From Paramyrothecium sp. XJ0827 (lineage: Eukaryota > Ascomycota > Sordariomycetes > Hypocreales > Stachybotryaceae), in the NCBI GenBank assembly GCA_020881915.1, contig JAJFPB010000004.1, forward strand, positions 1,054,001 through 1,118,000: a stretch of DNA of 64,000 bases, written 5' to 3'. Positions 1 through 9,989 of this stretch are shown here, piece after piece. The notes below the pieces were generated by a model. That model was given only the letters and a program-made list of their open reading frames with translations, made no database searches and was not told the DNA's origin. Each line of letters begins with the position of its first letter. Within the stretch, counting starts at the first letter, position 1. The position numbers were made by a program, and so were the translations under genes.

Positions 1-302
1 CTTACCTCTCCATACACGCAGACTTCCTCTATGCGATCAATTTGTGAAATTCTGAAGGAGTCGAAATCATCATGTTGCATCGAACAACACAGCGCAGTCA
101 TCCGAACAAGCATTTCCTCGAGAAAAACCCTAGCACGGTCCCACTTCCTTCCTCAACTTGCCATTCTGTCGCATGTATCTCGGGGCTAGCTGAGCCCACC
201 TTTGCTTCACTTCGCTGGCTCAGACGTGACTGACTTTCTTCTTTTCCAAGGCTCCATCACCTGTCTGCCTGCAACCTTGAGGACCCAGAAAGAGTTAAGT
301 AG

Positions 303-1679
303 TTACAGGTATACGTCCTCCATTTTTGCTTTGCACTCACGGGAAACGAAACTAGTGTTGAGGTATATGACGTAGCCGTAGAGCCGGGTCAGCTTGCGTG
401 TCTCCGTGACAGTAGAGGGTAGAGAGGAGTCCCAAGGGGTTCCGATGCTTTTCAGGAACTCTCGCCGCAGTTGCAGAAAGGCTTCACCGAGCGGCTGCCC
501 GTTGAGGAAGCATGTGAAGAATCGCTCTCCCCGGCTTCTAGCAAAGAAGGCAGGAATCTCGGTTTCCGTGCCGACCACGCCTCGCGCGCCCCTACTCATG
601 AAGTAGGGCACGAAGCCGTCATAGAACATCGGAGACAACTTTGGAGACTTGCAAGCATTGAGAAATATGAGAGGATGACCCGAGAAAAGAGTCTCCCTCG
701 ATGGATCAAGCTCAAGCTCGCTGAGGGTGATTGTACCTTGAGACAAGCCAAGGCATGCGGCTCCAGGACCTTGCAGGAGACTCCCTCCGGAAGCATGACA
801 GTAAAAGTAGAGAAGCTTTTCAAGGGAATCTTGCTGGCTCAGGCCTTCTTTATATCGGCTATGTCTTTGCGTACGATAACCTTCACGCAGCTGGTGGTCT
901 CTTTTTCGGCCCACCATTTTAGCTGCTCGGAAACGTGTTCATGTTCTGTCGTTTCATCATTCCGGTCGTTTACATATATTCCAATGGTGAGTTCTGGCAT
1001 GCTAGAGATGGCCCAAGGCGCAAGGTCGACCGTGTCGGGGCTGTTGAGGACTTTTTGCTCGACCATATGTCGCACGCCAAGGAAGTTTTCCCAGCTCAGC
1101 TTCGACTCGTCTGAAACGTCATCAAAGTAGAGGAAAGCCCATGGAATGGGGGCATTCTGTCCGACCACCTTGATTTTGTACGTCTCGCTTTTGCTGCTTA
1201 GCTGCTGACGAAGCTTGTTGCCGATTCTCTTTGAATCATGGGAGCCATTGATGAAAAATAACCTCTTAAATAGCATATGGCCAGCCCTAGCCAATGTTTT
1301 CAGTGCAAATTTCTCATCTTCTTCGCCAACGGCGTCTCGTCTCTGAAAAACATATTGCTCATTTCTCTCGTACTTCATAACCTGCGACATGGCCTCGCGC
1401 GCTTGCGTGATGGGGAATTCTAGCTCCAATTGTTGGATTCTCAATCCGACTCTCTAGCCAGGCGCGGAACCTTTGGTTCTTTTGAAGCTCGTTTCTATAA
1501 TTTGAAGCTTCATTTCGTGCGTTTGATATAATAATTGAGCAAATACTCTTTAATATTGCTAGCAAGCTTTGCTCTTTGTGATCCATAAAGTAATAGTCCC
1601 ATGCAAAGTCGCTTTCGCGGTCGGTTATAATTGCGCATAATGTATAACCATCAAGGCCGGGTATAATTATGAAATTCAA
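303..1679 (-). pseudogene. CHAT-domain (caspase-like) protein gene, frameshifted
   Basis: Three minus-strand segments together resemble one CHAT (caspase HetF-associated) protease-like protein: 1679 to about 1445, 1456 to 839, and about 850 to 303. The last segment carries the His-Cys pair expected of the family: His in YFYCHASGG and Cys in FLNACKS, followed by the typical stretch GVVGTETEIPAFFARSRGE. The middle segment has the N-terminal CHAT sheet (IPWAFLYFDD). The segments lie in alternating frames, with breaks near 1450 and near 845 and no splice signals, so I read it as a decayed gene; sequencing error is the alternative. The 5' part is AT-rich, and transposon debris lies just upstream. 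CHAT domains in fungi are often part of larger self-recognition or cell-death proteins, but no partner domain is visible here. Confidence 0.7.
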
Positions 1680-1731
1680 TAGACACTTGTTCCCTGGGTT
1701 TAATATTTCGTTCCTGCGTCTCTCTGTATTC

Positions 1732-1882
1732 TTATCTCTTCATTTTTCCTGAAGCGCATACTTCATATAGAACGGTTATTAGACCCTTAATTTGAGTACC
1801 TTCAGTTGAGTTCGGTAGGTATTCGAGTACTCTAGGTCCCGGATGGCCCAGTCGCCTGTGCCATAGTAAGGCAGAGGCTCGT
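1732..1882 (-). mobile_element. Ty1/copia polyprotein fragment (GAG-pre-integrase region)
   Basis: The minus strand encodes LWHRRLGHPGPRVLEYLP, and about 20 residues later CASGKMKR. This is the HHCC zinc-binding segment between protease and integrase of Ty1/copia retrotransposons. Only about 50 residues remain. Toward higher coordinates the similarity ends where the inverted terminus of the neighbouring DNA element begins, so that element probably inserted into this copy. No integrase core or reverse transcriptase is visible. Confidence 0.7.
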
Positions 1883-1884
1883 AT

Positions 1885-1920
1885 CCCCTTGACTGCGCGA
1901 AGCCTCAGATGATGTAACGA
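1885..1920 (+). repeat. Left terminal inverted repeat
   Basis: These 36 bases, read as reverse complement, match 4256-4290 with one mismatch. The pairing was found by direct comparison; it frames the transposase gene symmetrically. Confidence 0.75.
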
Positions 1921-1990
1921 TCCCCACAATATCTTAGTCATGATGTCGGTACATAAAGTAACTTCCTAGCCCTGCCCCACCTAATTTACT

Positions 1991-4203
1991 ATGTACGCCG
2001 CTTCCTACGATACCTCAATGCCTGACACAAGATCGAAAAGTCAGCGGCAGAGCCGTCGGGGCCGGGCCCGGCATGACGATGCCGCTGCTGCCTCTGCTGA
2101 AGCTATTTCCAACGGACCAAGGCGAGGGCCGCCACGCCGGGCCCGGCAGCAAGCTGTTGCTGCCGCTGCTGCCGTTGAAGCTGCTGACGATGTTGAAGCT
2201 GCTGACGATGTTGAAGCTGCTGACGATATTGAAGCTGCTGACGATATTGAAGCTGCTGATGATATTGAAGCTGCTGACGATATTGAAGCTGCTGACGAAG
2301 GTGGTGTTGAGCTTCCAATTACGATGAACAAGAGCCGGCCGGAACAAGCCCACGATAGCACACAAAGACCGGAAATTGACCCCTGGACGCTGTAGGCACC
2401 GAATTCGAGCCTTTCCAAGTCCCTGAACGCCCCTTCCAAGTCCGACAGCTCCCTGAGACCCCGTTGAAGCTATTCCAGCATTTCCTACCTATTTGGCTCG
2501 TTGCAAAATGGGTCAAATATACCAATAATGATCGGACCGCTGCTGATCCTAATGATCCGGCCTTGAAGAAATCTAGCCGTCAGAGACGGTGGAAACCGAC
2601 CTCCGTTCAAGAGATATATATATGGATAGCTATGACTATCTATATGGACAGACACCCAGAAAAACAGCTCTCCAGCTATTGGAAGGAGCCAAAAGGCGGC
2701 AGCAATATCTCCCCCACCGAATATCACGATATATGTCATATGATCGGTTTATCCTACTGAAAAACCGGCTTCGAATTCATGATCCAGATAACATAGAAAT
2801 AGGGGTGCCGGGCCCGTACAATAAGGTCAACGAATGGGCCCTTGTCCTGATGGAAGCCGCCCTCAGCATCGTCATCGTCGGCAGCATCATTGGCGTCGAT
2901 GAAGCTATGCAGGGCTTCCAAGGGAGGTCCAGCCAGACTGTGACGATTAAGACGAAGCCCACGCCCACAGGGCTCAAGATCTGGGTCCTAGCTGTCAAGG
3001 GATATATATTACAGTGGATTTGGCATAGGCCCGGCACCCAATACGGCCCGTCGGCATCGAGGCCCGTAAGGGCCCGAAGGTCAAGCTATTAGACAGATCA
3101 TCAAACAAGCCGCCGGCTTTGAACCCTACCCAAGCTGTCGTTGTTGCCCTAGTAAATCGGCTACCTAGGGAGACGTACCATATCTATATAGATAACCTTT
3201 TCTCGTCCCCGGACCTATTCAAAGCTCTGAGGCAGCTGGGGATAGGGGCCACCGGCACATGCCGTACGAACTGTGGGATCTATCGTGAGATAGTCAAATT
3301 CAAGGACAACGATAGAAAAGGACAACAGATGTGGCCTTGGGGCCGGCTCGAGAGCTGGCCCACGCCGGATAATAAGGTAGGAAGCCCTAGGAAGCCGGGC
3401 CCTAGGGAAATGCATTACTGACCGTCTTCCAGGTCAACCAAATCGCATGGAAGGACAATGCCTTAGTGTTGTTTCTGACCACTGTTTATGACGGCTCTGA
3501 AACCGCTGTCTGCCTTAGAAAACGCCCTAAAGGTGGGCAGCCATATTCACGCCCAATTCAACAGTTTTTCGGTGACGAGGGCATCAAGGAAGTATCCGTG
3601 CCGTTGATAGCTGCTGACTATAATTTATATATGAATGCAGTAGATAGAGGTGATCATCTTCGAGCAAATATGAAGACAAAGCATCGTCAGAGACGGGGCC
3701 CTGCCCGGGCTCTTGCTTGGTCCTTTTTGCTTAAGACAGCTATTTGTAATAGCTTCATTTTACAACGGGACGGGCAGCCGGCCTTTGAGCCCTCTAAGAC
3801 ACTTAGTGAGTGGCAGGACCGGATTTCTGACGCCCTATGTGAGTATTACTATGATAGCTATCGTCAGACAGCTCCATCAAGGAAACGCTATCGAGCTGGG
3901 GACGAATTTACGCCTGTCTGGCAGCATAATTTTGGTCCCAGAGGAAAAAGGGATCGTTGCAAGGGCTGTCAAGGCATTCGAATTTCCCCTCGAACACAGA
4001 GCTTTCAAAATGCTAGAAAACGCCGGGCCCTGGAGCCGTTAGATGTAAATAGCTTCAACAGGCCGGGCCCTGACGATATCGTTGAGCCGGAGCCACCGGA
4101 GGGCTTGAATATCAAGCAGACGGAAGATGGTTGTCTGACATGCGATGTACCCCTATGTAACGAAGGAAAATGCTGGTACATCTACCATCAGCCAATTTAC
4201 TAG
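1991..4203 (+). pseudogene. PiggyBac-like transposase gene, frameshifted
   Basis: The conceptual product begins with a basic Arg-rich region, then an acidic hexapeptide repeat, then the DDE_Tnp_1_7 domain. The three expected catalytic aspartates are visible: in GVDEAMQGFQGR (codon 2898-2900), YIDNLFSS (3191-3193) and NAVDRGDHL (3643-3645). A Cys-rich C-terminus (CKGCQG, CLTCDVPLCNEGKC) resembles the terminal zinc-binding region of the family. A 56-bp intron at 3377-3432 (GTAGGA donor, TTACTGAC branch, TCCAG acceptor) restores frame exactly. Three other junctions do not look like introns and need single-base shifts: near 2380 in a C run, near 2720, and near 3047. The gene is therefore probably dead, or the copy contains sequence errors. 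Confidence 0.75.
2174..2299 (+). repeat. 18-bp tandem repeat coding an acidic hexapeptide
   Basis: Seven consecutive 18-bp units (core GAAGCTGCTGACGAT) encode V/I-E-A-A-D-D repeats near the N-terminus of the transposase. The first three units code Val and the rest Ile at the first position; the fifth has GAT for GAC, and the last ends in Glu. Confidence 0.9.
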
Positions 4204-4255
4204 AGCTTCGATGTATCTAGATTTTACCCGGTTCCAATTGGTCAAGATCCCAGTC

Positions 4256-4290
4256 CGTTACAACATCTGAGGCTTCGCGCAGTCAAGGGG
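4256..4290 (-). repeat. Right terminal inverted repeat
   Basis: This is the inverted partner of 1885-1920. The only difference in the aligned stretch is a T/A change next to the inner TGTAACG end. Confidence 0.75.
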
Positions 4291-4292
4291 AT

Positions 4293-5012
4293 GGGTCTTC
4301 TCTTGTTCCACGAGTTATTTCGCGGTTGGTTTGTAGCGAATGAGGCTCTATTTAGCTTTTTAGGTTTGTGTTCCATTATATATTGATTATAATAGATGGA
4401 ATAATACGTATAGTGCCAGTCCGCTACTATGTTTAATAATGTTGCGCTATTACGCGGTGAGAAGGCCATGTGGATCGCTGGCTTATAACTACACTGCGAT
4501 CCAGTAAAGGATCGACGGATCACGACCACGCTGTAATCCAGCGATCCAACAAAGGGATCGACCTATATACATGGGAGGTTCTATACATTGTACCTAGACT
4601 AGAACCTACCAGCTATTAATACCATACAGTCCCCGAGATATCCTCTGACCAGCTTCCAGAGACAAAGTCTCATAGACTAGTGACAAGTGATCCATTGCTT
4701 TAAGAGGGAATCCCATTCCCTGCGTTAAATGACAAACCACAACACTACTTACCCTGTATTTAGGTCCAGGTCGGGTCGTCACATGCCGGAGCACAATGCC
4801 TCCCAATATATGGATATGGAAATATTAAAATAGAGGACCCGCCCCATTTTTTTGGCCTCGATTGTACTATGGTTGTTGTCTTAGCCAAGCCGTTTAGTGG
4901 TATTTAGGCCCACTGCTTCTCTACTACACATCGCCCTTCTTTGTTCTTCTTCATCTTCCCTCTTTTGTTTTCTTTGCACTCATTACCGTACCACGCATTG
5001 CCAACGACCACA
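4293..5012. other. Non-coding stretch with GATCC palindromes, possible LTR remnant
   Basis: No credible gene. Between about 4495 and 4562 the motif CGATCC..GGATCGAC occurs twice. Read on the minus strand from 4552 it starts TGTTGGATCGCTGG, which resembles the TGTTGG start of copia-type LTRs. That would fit the minus-strand copia scrap at 1732-1882, but I found neither a second LTR nor a convincing primer-binding site. The last 100 bases are the pyrimidine-rich leader of the next gene. Confidence 0.3.
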
Positions 5013-6734
5013 ATGCGTCCAGTACTAGTAGAGGAGGTGCCAAATCATTTCCAGGACGCGGCTGATGCCATCTTCGCAAGCATTCGAGACGGCAAATCCG
5101 TCCACCTGCAGTCTCTTCTCAACGCTTCGCCCTCGCCCGACCTCGGTCGCGCCCATGCAACCTGCGGCTTACCACTTCACTTTGCTGCCTGGTGCGGCAA
5201 TGTTGAAGCTGTGGAGTTGCTGCTGGCGGCTGGCGCCGATCCTTTAGCTATCAGCCTGGGCTCCACTGTTGAGGGTATGGCCATTGAGTGCGCCGCCAAA
5301 AATGGACATAGGGATATTGTCAAACGTTTGTGGTCGCCGGTTGCTCAGGAGGTTGAGCTTCGGAGGGGTGAAGACAGCGCGACGATGCTTGAACATGCCG
5401 CGGCAAATGGCCATGCATGGATCGTTGAGTATTTATTAGCATGGAACGGCTGGACTGAAGACCAAAAAGCGGCGGCTTTCAACAGCGCTGTTCGGGATTG
5501 GCATTTTGACGTAGTCATCATCCTGTTGAAGAGAATGACTCTCATCACGGAACACTTGTGGTTCGATTTACATGATGCTTTGGATCCGAGGGCTTGGGAC
5601 GGGCCAAACCCACGCTCCCCTGACGCTTATGATCACCACAACTTAGAACGGCTCATAAGACTCCTCGTCGATATTCTACAAGCTGAACCTAACTATAAGC
5701 ACCCCAAACTCTCTGAACTTCTGGACCTAGCAACCTTCAATGCCAACTATACCGGTGTACTTAAGGTTTTGGTTGAGAAAGGTGCATCTCTGGACTGGCA
5801 AGATCTAGAAGGACATACTGCGCTCCACCGTCTTGCATCTCCAGTGCGCGTGGGCCAGTGGAGGAATGAGCGCTTTACTATGAACGAGATTGGTATCCGG
5901 TTTTTAATACACCACGGTGCCTCAGTTACAGTTACCAATGAGGACGGCTACTCCCCTATTCAGTTAGCCGCCCAGGAATCAGATCTCAACTCCTTCCGCA
6001 TCTTCCTCTCTTGCTCCACCAAGCAAGATGAAGATGAGGGCACGCTACTATCGTCAGCGAATGCCCATCGGGAAACGCTACTTCACTTTGCTGCTGCTGG
6101 ATGCCGATTTGATATCATGGAATATCTTATCTCGCAAGGTCTCGACGTCAACGCCACCAACTCCAATGGATGGACACCTCTTATGTGTGCTCTGACGCCA
6201 AATTTGAGTCCTAGTTATTTCCCAGAAAAGGCGATGAATACACTAATCGAGGCGATTGAAGCCTCGCAGCTTCTCCTTGCCCATGGAGCCGACCCTACTA
6301 TAGCCACCTACGAAGGTTGGACGTCTTTGCACGTCCTTGCCCTCCATCACGACCTCGATATAGGCGGAAAGGTTACGGAACTTGCTGCGCAATTCATCGC
6401 GCAGGGCGTTGATCCGGTAGCGCGTGCCCACTTGCTTACTCCAGTCAGAACGATGAGCCGTGAACGCTGCTTTCCCTGGGGCTATCGCCTGCCCGAGGTA
6501 ATGGAAAACTCAGGCGGCAGACTCATGAAAGTGCAGCCAAACCTAACGCCCTTGCAGTGGGCTGCGCAACGTGGAGCTGTAGGCGTCGTCAAAGCGCTCC
6601 TTGCTGCGGGTGTCGATGTTAGCCTGACGGACGCGAATGGTAAGACTGCAGCAGCAATGGCAACTGAGGCTATGGCCAAGCCTGAGCTGGAGGATGCAGC
6701 TAAGGCTATCTTTGGCCTATTGGTTCAAGAATAG
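5013..6734 (+). CDS. Ankyrin-repeat protein
   Basis: An uninterrupted frame of 573 residues, with no intron. The ATG at 5013 lies in a CACAATG context; the frame is open further upstream but has only a TTG there. Ankyrin units are clear: LPLHFAAWCGNVEAVELLL (about residue 50), HAAANGHAWIVEYLL (130), TALHRLASP (270), YSPIQLAAQ (320), ETLLHFAAAGCRFDIMEYLI (360), WTPLMCAL (395), WTSLHVLAL (440) and LTPLQWAAQRGAVGVVKALL (520). No enzymatic, NACHT or F-box domain and no membrane segment is visible, so it is probably an intracellular protein-binding scaffold. It stands alone, so the context gives no hint of a partner. Confidence 0.85.
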   Translation: MRPVLVEEVPNHFQDAADAIFASIRDGKSVHLQSLLNASPSPDLGRAHATCGLPLHFAAWCGNVEAVELLLAAGADPLAISLGSTVEGMAIECAAKNGHRDIVKRLWSPVAQEVELRRGEDSATMLEHAAANGHAWIVEYLLAWNGWTEDQKAAAFNSAVRDWHFDVVIILLKRMTLITEHLWFDLHDALDPRAWDGPNPRSPDAYDHHNLERLIRLLVDILQAEPNYKHPKLSELLDLATFNANYTGVLKVLVEKGASLDWQDLEGHTALHRLASPVRVGQWRNERFTMNEIGIRFLIHHGASVTVTNEDGYSPIQLAAQESDLNSFRIFLSCSTKQDEDEGTLLSSANAHRETLLHFAAAGCRFDIMEYLISQGLDVNATNSNGWTPLMCALTPNLSPSYFPEKAMNTLIEAIEASQLLLAHGADPTIATYEGWTSLHVLALHHDLDIGGKVTELAAQFIAQGVDPVARAHLLTPVRTMSRERCFPWGYRLPEVMENSGGRLMKVQPNLTPLQWAAQRGAVGVVKALLAAGVDVSLTDANGKTAAAMATEAMAKPELEDAAKAIFGLLVQE

Positions 6735-8650
6735 GTAGGCAGAAGATGTTTAGTGCGGTGAGTATCTAGTAGGAAAGGAGAGTTTGAGGTAGGTGCGGAT
6801 GTTTGCCATTCTCGAAGGCTCGTACACCTTGTTCCGCCGAGACGCAAACACGGGTCTAACCCCAAGATACAATACAAAGGCAGGTTTAATGAATAAATCA
6901 ACATTGCACAGTTGTAATCTCCTCATTTGTCAACGCAGGTGACGGCATACCATGATTATCTTCTGTCGTACAATTGACTCGCCCAATACCTTATGATACC
7001 AGTTTCCATGCTGGTTGGTGCGCCGCATTATGTTGATCTTCCAAGGCGGATCCCGATGTTTCTACTGGAAAGAGCTAGGTGTCGTCAAGGATGGCTACTG
7101 AGCCAGCGCAGTGGACGAAAATGGGCCTGAAAGACCAGGCTCTTGTGCATGGAGCTTCAAGGCCATGTTCCCACGACAAATCTCGCGTTTTGGACATTAT
7201 AGAAATACGATCGTAGGTCAAGGGCATATCTGGGCAAAGACGCTTAAAAACAGAATAAAAAACAATAAATAAAGTAAAGAAATTAGCATTAATAAATATT
7301 AAAAATATTAAAAAAAATTGCATTTTTCTAAAGCTTTCCTAAAATTCTTTTGAGATTTTGCTTTATTATTCTTCTATTTTCCTTTTACCTACAAATTTAG
7401 CTTAATCCTGCCTCTCCAACATAAGGCCACGCGTACCAGCCCCCACAGCTCAGCGTAAAAGTCCTTGGGGATGGAGGCCTTGACGTAGGTCTGTTGGCCC
7501 AAGGCGTTGACCGAAAGAAGCGAGCGACCGATGGAACTTCCATGTCGCCATACCACCAGGACCCGATTAAGAAGCAGCCGTATCCCCTTCGGTAGGGTGC
7601 TGTAGTGAGTAATAGAAGCATCGAGCTTATTTTTGGCCTTATACCTGTAAATAATAATAATGCGGCGGAGTAGCTTTAAATTATTATTAGCTAAGTCCGC
7701 GTCCAATGGTTGTTATACTCTTGTCTCACACAATACCTTTCCGAACCTGAGCCTTCGAGATGCTTGGACGAGACTCAATATGCTTCTTTACAGGGATTAG
7801 GGTTCAGTACGATCAGGTCGAGAAAGAAACCAAGTACATGAACATGGTTTGTTGTTTCTTAGAATTATGCGTCCGCTGCAGAGACACAAGCGTGGCACAC
7901 GGCTGTTCCAATCGCGTTGCTGCTGGTAGCATGGCTTTTTCCCCACAGGATATGAGATTTGGCGCCAAATCAGTCAGTCCCGCTCTTAGCTGACGGTTCA
8001 CATCAAAAGGAACCATGGAACCCATGTGAAACGATCTAGAATGCATCACCTCCTGGAGAAGCCAGTTGCCACACTAACGAACCCACTTCATCGGTCCCAC
8101 ACGGAATGGCAACTCTGTAGTCCTCGGTGTTCCATGTTCAGGTGCTAAAATCTCATGTTTTCAGCTGACGCAAGGGTGATATTTGACTCGTAATTACCGG
8201 CGTGCTTGGCTTCCCAGCGTGGATGCAACGTACAAGATCCTGGGTGTCGGCTAAATGGCTTGCGCAGCTGCCGAGAAATGGTACTGTGTTTTCCTCTCGA
8301 CTCAAAGTAGTTGGTTCCTTAACTTGTTTCCACTTTCGTAGGAATTGACACTTCCCACCAACCAGCCTGTTTTGTGTTAATTGCCCAGACATGGCCAACC
8401 CATGCCTAGCATGGGCGGATGGCTGGGTTCCGCAACACTTGCCTGCATGGAACTACTGTCTCTGGGGCTGGCAAGGTAAAGGAGTTCCACTTCAAACAAC
8501 TGCCGAATTGCCGTTGTCAACGGTAAAATTCACATTTTATTTTTCTTTCCCATTTGTAGTTTGTCTTTGCGACAAATTCGTCTCATCGCGCCCAGTTACG
8601 CACAGATACCTCGGGTATGAGCACACGGCTCGTGCCAGTGGTAAGCGACC
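6735..8650. other. Gene-free stretch with an AT-rich block
   Basis: No convincing gene. Bases 7235-7400 are very AT-rich (runs of A, TAAATATTAAAAATATT, then T-rich). A second AT-rich patch with AATAATAATAATG and TTAAATTATTATTAGC lies at 7640-7692. Between them (7400-7620) GC returns to normal and two minus-strand frames are open, which might be a fragment of a mobile element bracketed by AT-rich sequence. I recognise no domain in either frame. Confidence 0.4.
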
Positions 8651-9989
8651 ATGTTCTCTTCAACGCGGCCGACACCGCAGCAATATGAACATTTGCCGGA
8701 CTCGGAACTTTCGTCCGACTCGCAGGTGCTGGTCGAGAAGCGCCTCAGGGTGTCAGTTGGACAACCATGGTCGAAGATCGCAAAAGTCGCCGCGGTTACT
8801 TGCGCAGCCCTCATCGGTGTCGTGATCATCTTCGCATTAGGCTATACTTCTGGATACCACTATGATTGGGCAACCGCGCCGTCTCCCAATGGGGCCTCAG
8901 GTGCAAGCGAAACATCCAAGGCATGCGTGGATCCTTACTTCAGAAGGGAGTGGAGGAGCCTTTCAAAGGAGGAGAAGGAGGAATACATACATGCTTTCCA
9001 GTGTTTCATTGATACCCCTTCGAAGATAGGGTTGAATGGGTCGTTATACAACGATTTCTCCTTTGTGCACAACCTGATAGCCCATAGCAGTGAGTTGCAC
9101 CAATTTGTTTCGCGTTCTGTCGTGCTGCCCCGGGCCAGATACTCACTGACTCCTTCTCCCTCAAGCACATGGTAAAGCGCCGTTCTTGTCATGGCATCGA
9201 CGATTTATTTTCGTCTACGAGAAAACTCTTCGCCAATCGTGCGGATACAAGGGAGCAGTTCCGTAAGCGATGATAGCCCATCTCCACGAGAACCATGAGA
9301 CTTTCTGGCGCATGACTAACATAGGAGCAAACAGCTTCTGGGATTGGACTTTGGACTGGGAAGACCTTCCTAGCTCACCAATATTCGACAGCGAGCTCGG
9401 CTTCGGTGGTGATGGAGATCCAAAGGCACCTAAACACATGAGCTCCCACTGTGTGACCGACTCCCCGTTCAAAAATCTTGAGCCGCAATGGTACGGAAGC
9501 AAGTACGAGCCTCATTGTCTGAGCCGCTCATTCACAGAGGACTGGTACGGGCATTACCTGAACCCAGAAGCACTGGCCACGGTTATGAATACGACGACAT
9601 ATGCCGACTTCTACCTAGCCTTGGAGATGACAGTGCACGACATCATTCCAACAGGCGTGCAGGGAGACTTTATGGCATTCACGGCGCCAAATGGTAAATA
9701 GTCTCCAGGTCGACGTGTACCAAATCCTCAAGTATACGATGGGCTGACCATGATGCCTTTAGACCCCATCTTCTACCTTCACCACACACAGCTCGACCGA
9801 GTATGGTGGCTCTGGCAGCAGCGTGACATAGAGAGCCGTGTCGTCAGCTACGGCGGCGAGGGAGACAACGGCAAGAACGTGACATTGTCCGATACCCTAC
9901 CGCTGGCCGGATTGGATGAAGACTTGACAGTTGCCGACATCATGGATGCGGAGGGTGGCGACTTGTGTTACCGCTACACCTACATGTAA
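8651..9989 (+). CDS. Membrane-anchored tyrosinase-like protein (type-3 copper)
   Basis: Four exons (8651-9089, 9166-9262, 9335-9693, 9763-9989) give 373 residues, all in phase. A transmembrane anchor lies at about residues 47-66 (VAAVTCAALIGVVIIFALGY). It is followed by the tyrosinase domain: CVDPYFRREWRSL, FVHNLIAHS, HGKAPFLSWHRRF, FWDWTLDWED, NDPIFYLHHTQLDRVW and a GGDLCYRY end. All three CuA histidines are present. In CuB the usual H-x3-H reads VHDIIP, so the second histidine is Pro, while the later LHH is intact. In the family the domain oxidises phenols; here activity is doubtful. Small membrane-anchored tyrosinase-like proteins occur in some fungal peptide and pigment clusters, but no such partner genes are adjacent. 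The start is the first ATG before the anchor. Confidence 0.85.

Larger units (their letters stand above)
1883..4292 (+). mobile_element. PiggyBac-type DNA transposon with terminal inverted repeats
   Basis: A 2.4-kb unit is bounded by matching inverted sequences at 1883-1920 and 4256-4292. It carries one plus-strand gene related to PiggyBac (DDE_Tnp_1_7) transposases. The outermost bases read ATCCCCTTGACTGCGCG at the left and the complement at the right. The flanking dinucleotide is AT on both sides. I do not see the TTAA target duplication usual for PiggyBac, so the exact ends are uncertain. The transposase reading frame is broken, so this copy is probably not autonomous. Confidence 0.65.

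Noticed and set aside
471..1130. 219-codon plus-strand frame
   Set aside because: It is antisense to the CHAT segments, whose active-site motifs are on the minus strand.
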